Origin: Eremophila alpestris peregrina
Lineage: Eukaryota > Chordata > Aves > Passeriformes > Alaudidae
NCBI GenBank assembly: GCA_009792885.1
Contig: WMCF01000025.1
Span: 1,695,852 to 1,759,851 of the forward strand
Direction: 5' to 3'
Length of the DNA: 64,000 nt
The position numbers were made by a program, and so were the translations under genes. How positions within the stretch are numbered: the stretch's first letter is position 1; each line of letters begins with the position of its first letter. Below are positions 40,700 to 53,212 of the stretch, piece by piece. Below the pieces are notes generated by a model. That model saw only the letters and a program-made list of their open reading frames with translations, ran no database searches and had not been told where the DNA came from.

Positions 40700-43600
40700 A
40701 AATTTGATCCTGTTTACTATAACCCCAGACTATATTGAGACAATGCTTTTATTTTTTAAATTTTCCCTTTGTTACAGTAAATTCAGATACCAAGATGAGA
40801 AAACACTATTTCTCACATTCATCCTAATTTTACAACCAAAACTGAGCTCAAGACTCTTTTAGAGAATCTTATTACTCTAATCAACTAATGATGTCACCAA
40901 CTACACCAGAGACACAGGGCCAGTACTGAAACAGTTTTAATTACTGTTTGCAGCCACATGGAAGATGTGCTAAAGCACTAACAAGCAGAGGTTTCCCCAT
41001 CCTTAAGTGATAATCTGCAAAGCTCTGAAAATTCTGTATGTAGCTATTCCAGAACAAAAGCCCAAAAGATAACACCAAGAATTTACATAGCATAATTTTT
41101 GACTTAAATAAATTTAAAAAACCTTCACAAGTTTATGATTATAGTAACAAGTTGTTTTGCTTAAATTGGTAAAACAAATTCCTCTAAATATGTAAATTTA
41201 GAGAATAATAGCTGAAGAAGGTAAATGATCTCTAACTGAAATTTTATTTTTTCATTTTTCAACTATATTCTGCATGAGAAAGCATTGCTGGGAATGCCAA
41301 ATAAGCAAAAAAGACATTAATTAGCTAAATAAGACTACATAGCAAGATAAACAAAAATGAAAATTAAACTTAATTTAGGCAGAGGGCATAATCATTTTGA
41401 AACCTAATAAAAGGTAAACAGAGTTTTAAGAGTCACTTTTCAATTCAATTGACATGTAATATGCTCCATTTGCATGCAAAACCCATCTTGGCTAAATAAG
41501 CTACCCACAGTTGGAAGAAGTTCAATTTTCCAATTAGAGCTAATAGACTTCTTACTGTAGGTTGAGAGAAGAATCACATGCAATATAAAAGCTTGTGATG
41601 ACCAGGTAAAGTGAGAAGGACCAGGTCATCAATAACAAGATCTGGAATAGAAAGAGCAGTGATTTTTTTTCAAATGGGGGAAACCATTTGAAACAACTTC
41701 AGGGACAGACCCAGGGAGCTGCTGGTGCACACCAGGTGTGCAGGGTGGGTATGCAAGAAAAAGGAGGAAATAAGTTGAGATTCTGATTTTTCAGATTTTA
41801 AATGCATATTTCTGAAGAGGGCAGCAGTCAAATGCACCTAAGAAACATAAGATTTAATGACCCTTTCTGGAGGATTGCTTTTTTGTATGAAGACAGAAAA
41901 TCATGATAATATTCAAATATATCTTTATATGTGTTACACACTTTAACCTTCACTACAAAGACAGGTGTTATTTCAGCTCTTCTATGTCATTACAGGGATT
42001 CATCAATGAGTTTTGCTTGTCAAGGGCCCTAATTGGACAGTCAGGATTCAGGTGACTTTATCTGGGTGGTGTTGCAGAGGTGTTTCTGGCTCTGGTTCCA
42101 GCCACAGGCAAACTTTCCAGGCCCTGGGAACCCTTCCTTGTACTTCCTAGCCATCCTTATCTCCCTGTTTCAAGCTGAAGCCTCAGAGATATGTTGTGCC
42201 CAGAAAATGCAGGAACAAACAGAGACGTGGAGCAGTTCATGGGGCACTTCATGCTCCAGTGGGCTGCTCCTGGCTGAGCAATATGCAGAGACCTCCAGAA
42301 AAACAAAAGCCTATTGCACACACACAGTGTGTTCCAGGAAAGGCAGGCAGGAGTTGCACTGTTCTGTGACAGGATTTCATAAGAGGTGAGAAATGCAGAT
42401 TTTCTAGGATAACCTTAACTATCAGCAATGTTAGTTGTGTTCTGCACTGTGTCACAAAGAAAACCTCTCCTAGCAATATCTTAAAAACAAATAATGGGAG
42501 AAAAGAACATTTCTTCATGTTACTGTTGCAGGTGTAAGTGCAGAATCTGTGTAGAACAGGAAAGAAGGAGAGGGAAGAATGTGGTTTGCAAACAGAATAA
42601 ACCATTCACAACTGGCTTTATTAATTCTATTTTCTTGTTTTTTTGGGTTTTTTTAATGTTTTTTTTATGTTTGAAGAGTACAAGTGAGATGTGAAAAAGT
42701 TATTTTATTAGCCTGTATAATTCATACATTCAGCCAATGTCATGATAAAAACATGAGAGAAACAGCAGCAACAGAGGTAAGAAAGAACTGAAAATACAAG
42801 AAAGAAAGAAAAGGTAAGTAGAAAGAAATTAAGGCTAGACAGAGCACTGTATCTTATCACAGTACTATCTTTTCATATAAAGGTTTCCACTGTTTCTGCT
42901 CCAACAATAGACTGTCTTATACAGCCTAAGAAAAAGTTAAGTCAGAAGGCAAGAGCAAAAGTGGAATGTTAATACAGGTGAAATATATTCTTTTGTGAAA
43001 GAAGTGAAAAGATTTCCTTTGTTGTTTTATTCTAACTGAACTTCGTGAAAACCACATTTTAATCTGAATTCAGGGTTCTTCTGCGGCCTATCAAGCATTT
43101 TTCCCAACACTGAACATCAAAGTGAGTGTATAGATAGATTAGAAAGTCATCCAGTCTCAGTCTACAGGATTTATAACTGTTGGTAGCTAAATAACTTCTC
43201 TTTGGGTATAATACACCTTGTATTGGAAACCTGAGGTTTGTAGTTTTCAGTCTTCACTTCATCTCTGACCTGAAGGGTAAGGAAACATTCAGGCTGACAT
43301 CATGGGCAGAACAGAGAGGTGATGTGGCCAAGATTAAAGGAAGCAGGATTTCAGAGTGTAATCTGAAAAGCTCACAAAGAACCCCTTCTTGCAGAAGAAC
43401 TGATGTACTGATAGGAGGCACTTGGGATTTCTACACTGCTCACTCTGCACACATGGACAGGGCCCTTTACTTGGGATTCTCCCAGGCTCTTGTAAGGCCC
43501 AACATCACACATGGGTGTACACATTATTATCACTGCTGACTTAGCTTTAGCAGCTGAAACATTGATTGACTGAAGGTGCCTTGCTTCCCCTTTCCCAGCC

Positions 43601-43853
43601 AGTGCTCTATGGGATCTTGTTCTTTATCAGAGTGCTCAGAGGAGCTGAAGAAAGACTGGTCCATAGGCAGAGACACCTCTAGGAACAGCTTCTTCCCAGT
43701 GGCCAAAGAACACCACAAAGAAAAATACAAACACTAAGAAAATGGTTCTGAAAATCTTGCTGAAACTTGACATATTGGATTTGTAGAGTTTCTTTCAATT
43801 ACTGTACTTATTGGAAAGATATTTATAAATGCACATACAGTGAATGTATACAT

Positions 43854-43876
43854 TGTGTGCATATGTATTGCACACA
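43854..43876. repeat. Inverted repeat in alternating TG/CA sequence
   Basis: TGTGTGCA at 43854-43861 and its exact reverse complement TGCACACA at 43869-43876, separated by 7 bases. It lies within a longer alternating purine-pyrimidine stretch (about 43845-43895) that also contains GCGTGTGTGCAT. Confidence 0.75.
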
Positions 43877-44419
43877 TTACTGCGTGTGTGCATCTAATCA
43901 CACCTGTTATATACATATTTATATAAAATAAAATTTGGCTTTATTAATGCTGAGCTATATTGTCAGACCTTTAGGGTGCAATTTAGAGCAGAAATGACAG
44001 AAAATCATGAGATTGCAAGCACATTTGCACCATAACTTGACTAATCCCTTCCAACTACTGTTGCAAATAAAAAATGAGACTGACAAAGTGCATTGCCAAG
44101 CACCTTTCAGCCCATTCTGTCTTTCATCCTGTTCTTCCATTTTACATATGTCTACCTAAAGGCATGCCCCAGATTATGCTGTTCCAACATGGGATGTCAC
44201 TAACATGCTTTGTTTATTAAAAAAATTACATTAAGGGGAAGCATGAGGAGATCTCTGGAATGCCACCCAGCTCTCACTACTGTTAATAAACACATCATAA
44301 AGTCCCTTTCAATTTTACTAATGCTCCTTCTCCAAACTGTTGATTATTTACAGCTTTTCAAAACTACTGCTGTGTGCTAGAGGCTGACACACAAGAACAC
44401 ACAGGAAAAATGAGTTTGT

Positions 44420-45050
44420 TAAGCCAGTCTCAGGCTGCGATTATAACTGAATTTGAGCTGGCGCCATGCTTAGCTTAATTACACAAATTGAAATGACGGC
44501 TAGAGAGAAAACCAGAAGAGCTATACCAGTGGCTTGTGCAACACAAAGGCAGGGTCCCTGAAGGTCAGGCACTGGAGGAGAGGAAGTGGGCACACAGGAC
44601 CTGAGGAGTACCCTGGAGACAGCCAGGGGTGGTTGAGTGATCCCGAGTCCTGCTGAGACCTGGCCTGAACTGCAGCTTAAGGTTCTGGGTAATATAAATC
44701 AGTGCATTTATCCCACTTAAGTGAAGCTGTATTACCTTATGCCTGTTGAAAATCCAGTCCAATATAGCTAAGTTGATACTAATAAGTTGAGAAAAAGATT
44801 TAAAATCATTGAGAAATGGATTTAAAATCACCACTTGCACTTGATGAATCAGTAATAATGAAATTGCAACCAGCTGGGGAAAATAACCCTTCAAATGAGA
44901 GCTTTACAATGCTACCATTATGTTGCACGTTATTAAAAAAATAGTCTAACAGGTTGATTAGCCCTTTCTAATGGTGCCCATCCATTATTAATAAAGCATA
45001 TTTTTAAGGCCTGATTCTCAATTATTTCATTAAATGAATGAAAATTAAAC
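44420..45050. promoter_or_regulatory. Candidate conserved noncoding element(s)
   Basis: Two repeat-free AT-rich segments flank a more GC-rich patch at about 44.55-44.68 kb. The left one contains GGCGCC followed closely by TTAATTACAC (TAATTA core at 44476-44481). The right one, about 44.69-45.05 kb, has many ATTA-type cores, such as ATTATTAATAAAG near 44.98 kb. The style matches vertebrate developmental enhancers. There is no direct evidence of function in a single sequence. Confidence 0.25.
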
Positions 45051-48000
45051 AAAGATAAAGAAAGAAACATTTTAGCTTCCTTAGCAGCCCTGGAGGGAAG
45101 AACCTTTTCTCCCACAGAGTATTTACTGAATTGTGTGACAAATGGAATAACCAGCCATTACTGCTAAGGATTTTGGCTGGTGAGCATATGCCAATGAACC
45201 TACCTGATTTGTTCATTAAGTCTGACTCATGGAAAGGCTAAAGAGTACATCATCTCAGCAGTAGGAAAATGTCAAAAAATTAGGTGCTTTGTTTGACCTT
45301 TGTTTGTGAATTGGTTTCATCTAGAAATGGGGTTGATAGCCTCTTGTAAAAATGCTTCATCCTCTGGAAAAGGGCAAAAAGCAGCTTTTTTCTAATAGAA
45401 GCTCAGTCATACTTATGCAAAAATCTGGGTTTTTTTCTGATTTATATAAAACGCACAATACTTTTTTCCCATTCAGCAAATCATTCAGAAACAAAGAAGA
45501 GCTGTTCAGGCCAACTGTCTGAAATGAAATTCTTAAACAGAGACATAAAACTTCAAAGAACAAGTTCAATATTTAAAATTCGAGGTGCTTCCCATTCTTC
45601 TGCTTATCTTCCCTGTGCTTATACAGACTTAATACAATTAATATATTTTCATTTTCTGACAGATTAGTACCCACTACCCTATGTGAGAGACAGAGATTCA
45701 GTTAATGTCCCACCATATGGCAAGAGACACATACTGATTTTTGTAGACCAGCTAATTCAGCCTATCAAATTATTTTTACATACACAAGCAGGAAGGGACA
45801 CCAGCCTACAGGCTGATACTCCAGCCTTGGCTTACAATGAAAAGTGTGTCTGAAAAATAGACAAAAGGGGATGAAACCACCCCCTTTTGGGAATATGAAG
45901 CTCTTAAATGCTTTCTGTTTATTCCTTTGTTCTTTCTGAAAGCCTCTAGATTCACTGCAGACCTACTAACAGCTACTCTGAAAGCCATGGCTGCAGAACA
46001 CTGCCTATCAGAGACTTCTTTTAAAAGACCCAGGGACAGGACTGAAGGGGAGGCATGAAAGAGCTAAAGCAGGGAGAAATGGATCAGAACATTTCCCCAG
46101 TGACTCCCCAAGCTGCTCTTGCTGCATCCTTGTAGCTAATGCACTGTATCCGTACTTTAGAGTACAGGCTTATAGGACATTCCCTTCCCACATTCCTTGA
46201 GGTGTCTCTCAGGCTTGGAACATAAGTGATCAGCAAGGCATGCCTTTGTGTCAGAAGTGAAGTCACCTTACTCACTCTCACTGCTAAAACAGAAAAGGGA
46301 ATTTTTTTCATAGGCAGAGAAGTCAGCGCATAGCATTCAAGAAATATGGTTGCAGGAATGTTCAAATAAATACTCATTTGTCTTGGTGTTACAAATGTCT
46401 TATTTTCTCTTTTTTTTTTCCCTCTCTTTTTCTTTCTTTGATTTAAATGCAACTCTACAGTACTAAAGTTCTCTTTATATTCAAGGCTGATGCAAAGAGG
46501 GAATAGTTATAAAGTGAAATGAAAATAAAGATGAAGTGAATGGAATCTCAAAGTTTACCCTAACAACACAAAGCAACAGAAAACAAGAGATGTTTCTGGG
46601 AAAAGAAAGGACATGATGAGATCCATATCTATGAGAAAACAGACAACAGGAATATTATTATCATCATTATTTTTAAAATAATAAACCATAGAATTCTTTC
46701 AAAAGAGTTTTGTATCATCAGACTAAGCTTAACATAATGTTTTCCTTCTGCTGTTGTCTGAGAACAGCCTATTTAAGAGTTTATACTACTTCATATATGT
46801 ATTTGTATTATGTCCTCAAGCCTTTGCTGTAGCCCAGACAATGCCTCTCCACATGTTGAGCCACAGACCCAGCTGCAGCTCAGACCCAGGGCAGAGAAGT
46901 GCATCAAAACCTTTGCCTTCAGCCAGGCCCTAAGCTGCCTTCCAGTCCAACCACACTGCCAATAGGGAGTGCTGAACACCCTAAAGCTTATCCATCATTG
47001 TGGCTCTCCCTCAGAACTATGTGGATGCTGGATCCATGTTTCCATTAATTGTTGAGAATGGAAATGACACGGCTCACACTACACTGTGCACGCATGTGCT
47101 CTCCTGCACCCTTGCATCAACTTGGAAGCACAGCCAGAAGCACAGCCTAAACAGCAGCCACCTGAGCAGGCAGACCAGCAGGCAGTCCTCAGGCTCTGGG
47201 ACAATGGCAGGTTTTTTTCTGTTCATTGTGTATGATGCCTGCTTCCACGGCATCCTTTGATTACTTTTCCTGTAAATATTATTTACTACTAAAATTTTCT
47301 GGACTGCATGAGCCATGACAGACACATCTTCCCTGCAAGCTTTGGAAGTCCAAATTTTATATATAACTTGTTTCCAGCATTGATTCTAAAGCAACATTTT
47401 TTGTATCCCCATTGTACAGCACTATACTGAGTCAGGCTGACTAAATGGCTATGCAGTGACCAAGATGCTAAAGTCATAGGAAGGGAGGCAAGGTTTGCTT
47501 CTGTTAGCATTTTGTTAATGTGCTTCATACTGCTAATCCTTGACCTCAATCTGTGAATACAATATTTTCAGATTTGGAGTGCTGGGATAATTTCTGAGGT
47601 CATCCATTCTGGTGCTGGAAATTCAATTTGGCCTTACAGTAAGTGGCAGAATTAAAAACTGATGATAGTACAGCATATTATAGTATTAGAATACCTGCTT
47701 TCTGATTAACTTTTTGCAATGCTGTAGAAACACACTAATGTGCAGAAGGTCTGAAAAGACTGGAAGACAATATCCATATCCAGTAAATAAGATACTTAGT
47801 GCAACTAATACCCACTGATTAGCTGTTAGTAAAAAACTAAACTAAATTATAGAAACATTCATAGTAACACACAATGTGGCAAGAAAGGAAGTGCTGTATG
47901 ACAGACATTAATAACCCTGTGAAAGTCAAAGAGATGCTGTGTATTTATGAGCCATGCCAGTAGTGATTCTTTGTAGTCATACTCTGAATTAAGTGATATA

Positions 48001-49456
48001 TTTGTCATTTCAGTATCTCAGAAAAGGTTGAATTTACCCACTCTCTGCTATTATGAAAGACCTGTAATAATAGCTCCTGCATCATTACATTATCAGAGAA
48101 CTAGATTATGAATCCTAATCTTTCCACTACAGATGACAAGAGAAGTTTTGTCATGAGATTTGTGCAAAGCAGAATCAGTTGAATATTCCAAATCAGTATT
48201 TCAGCTTGATAAATGGTTTTTGTGTAAATGTTGAGAAGCAGAAAGTGTTACTGCTCCTGCATGTTCAGACAGAAAGTGGATGAATAATTATTAGAGAACA
48301 CATTTACTCAGGAAAATTTAAAAATTATGCACAATTTTGTTTTCTCCATTAAAATTGCTTATGATATGTAATCAATGTTTTTTAGAATATCTCCTATCTA
48401 AGCAGTAATCACTAAAAATTAAAATTAAAATATATGCAGGTAAAAACACAGGGGTCTTCAACAAACATTTGACTTAGAGCAGCAGTCCCTGTTTCAGCAA
48501 GTCTGCAGAAATTAAATGCCCTTCTTCTCTCATTTCTATCAATACCTTGCTGGGGAAGTTAGGGAAACTATGTATTTTCCTCATCTATGCAATGGATGTC
48601 TTAGGATCTTTTATCAGCCAATGTTTCTAAGTCATTTGGGTAACATTTACAAAGAACATTAGCACCTTACAAGTGTAAAAGAAAGAATATGTGAGGCTGT
48701 TTTTCATAATTTGTTTTGGTTGAGGTCTTTTTTCCATTCATTTTCCAACAGCAGAGAAAATGTTTTGTTTAAAATTTCTTAATCACATTGAGCTTTTTGG
48801 GAATCAGACAATGGCAGAAATTTTTGAAGTAGAAAACACTCTGACGTGACAGAGAGAGTTCTGCATCAACTGAAACCTTTCTGAACTCCCTTGTAAAGAT
48901 GAGGCTTTAAATCAATTATTCAAATTCCTTTCACTACATCAGTGTTTGCTTACACAGACTTAACAGGTGAAGTAACTTTTTTCACATGGGAGGATTGTTG
49001 CATTGGTTTCTTGTTTTCAGCTGCTGCTTAGTATGAGGGAGGGATTCTAGACTAGTTTCACTGGATTCACACAGTGACACCATTGGGAAGTAAAAACCTG
49101 AGGCTTCCTCTAAATAGGTATTTTCAAATCTAATAACTAATTAAAAATTAAAGCTTCTCCTGCCTTTTAAATAATGCATTGAGAATTCTTTGTAGCTGCA
49201 TCTGGGTTTTGAGTTTCTGTAATTGCTGTAAAAATTGCTTTTTGCAGCCACTGGGACTAGAGACCAAGACCATGTAAGTTAGTACGGGCCATGAGAATGT
49301 GGGAAACTGAGCTGTAGGCTGGTTAAAAAAAACCTACCAAAACAAACCAGAAAAGAAAATCTTACCCAGAATATACCTATGGGAAGCTGATTTTTCTTTA
49401 TAAGGCATCATTTATTCCCTGATAGAAGGATCCTGACAAAATTTTGTGTTCCTTTA

Positions 49457-49543
49457 TTCTTCTTTCCCCTTTCCCTTTCCCTTCTCCTTCCCCTCCTTTT
49501 CCTTCTTTTTCTTTTTTCCTCTCTTTCCTTTTTTCTCTTTTCT
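49457..49543 (+). repeat. 87-nt uninterrupted pyrimidine tract
   Basis: Every base from 49457 to 49543 is C or T, with CCCTTT-like units at its start. It is followed by ATTTTCTCTACAG, so an AG dinucleotide in a good 3'-splice-site setting falls at 49555-49556. It may be just a polypyrimidine simple repeat or part of a splice acceptor. The sequence after the AG has no recognisable coding pattern. Confidence 0.9.
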
Positions 49544-50159
49544 ATTTTCTCTACAGAAATTTTGGCTAAAGAACAGAAGTTGTTTATCTCTGCATATGAC
49601 AGTCCAAGCCACTGTTAAGAAGCAACTTACTGTCAATGGCACAAGAAATGCTAGGGTTGTAGGCAGACACCTTCTTTAGAGGACCAGGGATAGGAGGCAA
49701 TGAATAAAAAAAATTCCTTCCTCCACATTCTTTTTAATGACAACAAAGAAGATTTTCCCTTTCAGAATAGAACACTGTCTTTCTCTCTCTTCCTCCCACA
49801 CTGCAGTCTTCTGTTCCCCTAATTTCCATTATTAAACTTTGCTTAGACATAAAAATGCCAATGAAACAGCACAGAGCAAAACATTATAAAAAGAACTCCT
49901 TCTGGGAACTACAGACCTCCTAAGATATGGATATGAGTAAATGGAAATTTGAATCTGTGAAAGAGAAAAGGACCTTGTTTAAAAGCACATTAATAACTCA
50001 GGAGAATCAAGACAAAACTACAAGAAAGCAAGCAGTGCTGTAACCTCAAGAAAAACTTTGTGTGATGAACTTGAAGTAATAAAAGTTACATTCTTCCTAA
50101 GTGGACTTGCTTGTATGCTACAGGTTCTAGGTGCTGTGAAGACACAGCTTTGATGTTAC

Positions 50160-50196
50160 AAAAAAAACCCCAAAAACCACCCAAACCCCCCCACCT
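50160..50196. repeat. A/C-rich low-complexity tract
   Basis: A run of A then C blocks: A8, C4, A5, then mixed C/A ending in C7. On the minus strand this gives G7, G3 and G4 runs separated by T-rich loops. Similar but shorter A-run plus C-run patches occur elsewhere in the window. Confidence 0.8.
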
Positions 50197-53174
50197 CAAA
50201 TCCCCTGCATGGTGATTCATAAGGGACTCCAGTTTTTTATAACACAGCAGTCACAGATATTATTGAGGCTGATTTAGTGTAAGGATTTTTTCAGTGAGTT
50301 ACTGGTATTAGAATTTTCACAGCCACCCAGAAAAAAGTGCTATAATTTCTCAACTTAATGTCAACATGTTATGATTTCTAAGACATTTTACAACCCCCTC
50401 ACTCCCAGATCCAAATCCTCATATTTTATATTTGCTTTTTATATTCTGCACAATTTTCCAGAGAAGTTGCCTCTGCTTTTCCTGATTTATTCAATTTTAA
50501 ATAAATCCATTTGGTCCTCCTCTTCTGGCAAAAGCAAGGTGTCCTCAATCATAATAATAGCTAAAACTTATTTGAAAAATAATGAATTTGTTTTCTAGTT
50601 GTACCACATACATATTTATTCTGCTTAAACATGCCCTTTTAAACCCCAAAATGTCAGTTGTTTCCCAGATCCAAAATTATATAAATACTTTTCAACACAT
50701 TAAAATTCTATACAAGAGGAAAATTTGAATATTAGGTTTTGATCTATTTCTACTACAATCAAATTTAGGCACATTTTTTTTCAAAGAGCACTAAGAATCA
50801 GAACCATACCTACCACATTATAAATGAAACAGCACTTTACTGCATTACATAGAAGTTTATTAAGAGATGCAAACTGGGGAGCTTTCATTCTGTCTCCCAC
50901 AGGAAAAATTCTTGCTTCTAGCAGTTTCTTTTTAAATCAGTCATCAGTCTGATTGTCACTAGTTCAACATCGTGTTATGTGGAGTTTTCCCAGTTTTATA
51001 AAGCATGAGGGAAATTCAGAAACTTGTGGTGAAGTGTATAAATAATGAAGGATGTACTCTGTGAAATGCTGCTAATCTGCACTGAGACACAGCAGAGACT
51101 GTGTAATGACCAAAATGTCAACAAAAGCAGTCTCTGACAGGTCTCTTGTCTAAGTGGCTTTCCAATTTCCTGTTGAGTCTACATTTTGCATTCTTAACAT
51201 CCTCTGTCAAGGAGTTGTATGTTCTACCATTCTGGTCAAGCAGTCATTAGTGCAGCTCAGGTAATACATTCTTCCTGTCCACACTTGGAATTTCAGTCCA
51301 CATCAGTTCCTATGTTATAAATTGCAGTAGTGAGTCGACTATTGCAATTTGAATCTTATCTCCTTTCACTTATATTAGTATTAGTACCAAATCTTATACA
51401 AATATTTGGCATTGGTGTCTATTTGATTGTCTTCTTTCCAGTAAGATGTGGACATACACTATTACATTCATGTCTTCATTTAGTTATGAATTCCTAATCC
51501 ATCTTAATTCTTAAGCTGACACAATTTCTTTAAAAGTGCATATACCATTGCCCTGTTCCTGTTTTGGCAGTTTCTTTAAAAGACACTCCACCTGTTTTTA
51601 ATTTCCTATACATTTGGTAAAGGAGATAACCAAACATTTACTTAAAGATATTAATGTTTTTCTATCCTGCCTTAGAAGCAGTACCCCAAAATTCTATTCT
51701 TGTACCTAGTAGAAACATCAGCATCTCCATTTGTGATTATCCTCTGGATATCCCAAGGACTATCTGGGGGAAGTCTCTGGCGACTTCTGTTTTGCTTTGG
51801 TAAAAACTGAGCTATGTATTTCAATGAAGGCATAATTTCTTAAGCCTGGCATGCTGTTTTCTCCAAATGCTACAGCTGGAGTTATGCTCTGCTGTGTACA
51901 TCTGAATAGCATATACTTATAACCTGGAAAATGTTAAGTTCTTCTATGCTTGGTATTATTAGTAATTTTCCAAATAATCTTACAAAAGTCAAACAAATCT
52001 TGCTACCTCTGTCAGCAGTAGCTGTCTAGAATATTGTGACCAAACATACTTCTCCCAGTCTCCAGTAACTCCAGGACTACCCAAGCCAAAGATGTTATCT
52101 TCCATTTGGAAAACCTTGACGTTATTCTTCCATTGATTTCTCCAACCTGAATCCATGTAAAGAAATCTCTAGCAAAATTGTAAATGCAAAAGTTTTTATC
52201 CTTGGCCTGCTCTGAGTGCTCTGTCAGATTTTTATCACAAGCAGTAACTACATCTTGGAGCATCTTGTGATGTCAGTTATATATAAAAGACAAGTAGAGT
52301 TGTGCTTTATCCTTGTGAATTGACTAAATATAGAATGAGACTGAGCTCCATCCCTGCTGAAGTGAAACGTGGCTTTAATGACTACTCTACAGAGTTGAAA
52401 TTTGGGAAGAGCAAAACAAAATTCTTTCTGAAATGTGATGTCACATCCTCCTCAATAGGAAACACAGCTCCAAAGAAGTTCAGTGGAGTGACACAGTTTA
52501 CAACGTCCCCTCCTCCCAGTTCCTGCCTCCATCCTCAATGCACTGTCAGGTACAACATTGGTACACCTGAAAATTAAAAACAAACTTTGTGAAGCTGAGA
52601 AGCTGCATAATGCAGTTTAAGATATAAAATCCATACCTTTAGGGGACACTTAAAAAAATTTCTATATATATCCACCATCTGTTTCTATATGAAAGAGGTA
52701 GAACACCAGACTGTACATTTTACTCATTTTCAACGAGGCTACTTCAAAACTATGTGGGATGTGAGAAATACTCCTTGCCCAAGCACATGGTCCTTGGTTA
52801 GCTCTCCTGGTCTTTTGAAAGACTTCTGACCTAGCAAAGTTCAAAGCCTTTGAACACTGCGCTGGGCATGCTCTGCAGCTATTTTAATAGCCAGGAGGTG
52901 TAGCCTGAAATAGAAACTTGGTGCATTCATGAGCAGCTGTGAAGTATTCAGCTTTCAAAAAGTGTAACAATCATCAGATACCTTTGCTCAGCTGCTTCAT
53001 TCTAATGTATAGCTTAAAATTTGCTCTAGTTCAAAGCCCTAAAACACTAAATCTGAAAATGTAGATGTTTAAGCATTTAAACCCCAAGTTAATGCCTCAG
53101 AGCCTCATGAGAGCCTAAATTAAAGTCTAAACCTCTATATCAGCTGGGCTAAAGAAAGAGCAGTAGTCTTTCCT

Positions 53175-53212
53175 TGGAGAGAGTAGAGAGAGCAAGAGAG
53201 AGAATGGAGAGG
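53175..53212. repeat. GA-rich purine tract
   Basis: GAGAGAGTAGAGAGAG-type sequence with scattered interruptions. It is a simple repeat. Confidence 0.75.

Larger units (their letters stand above)
40700..49456. other. Noncoding sequence, no gene seen
   Basis: No exon recognised. The longest open frames are 122 codons at 46084-46452 (minus, with a Lys/Arg-rich start that is the complement of the T/C-rich run at 46.40-46.44 kb), 118 codons at 42033-42389 (plus) and 118 codons at 42249-42605 (minus). The last two overlap on opposite strands, and none of the three shows a domain. It also holds a T/G patch at 42637-42667, an inverted repeat in CA/TG-rich DNA at 43.85 kb, and a repeat-free AT-rich stretch at 44.42-45.05 kb. 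Confidence 0.55.

Noticed and set aside
42033..42605. Two overlapping 118-codon frames on opposite strands
   Set aside because: Neither has a domain or codon pattern. A somewhat GC-richer patch simply has fewer stop codons.
44040..44062. Possible CR1 end in the opposite orientation (TCCCTTCCAACTACTG)
   Set aside because: The match is a dozen bases, with no CR1 body beside it.
46084..46452. 122-codon minus-strand frame with a Lys/Arg-rich start like a nuclear signal
   Set aside because: The basic stretch is the complement of a T/C-rich low-complexity run. The remainder matches nothing I recognise.
49446..49679. 77-codon frame starting in the pyrimidine tract
   Set aside because: The Phe/Ser/Pro-rich start is translated simple repeat, not protein.
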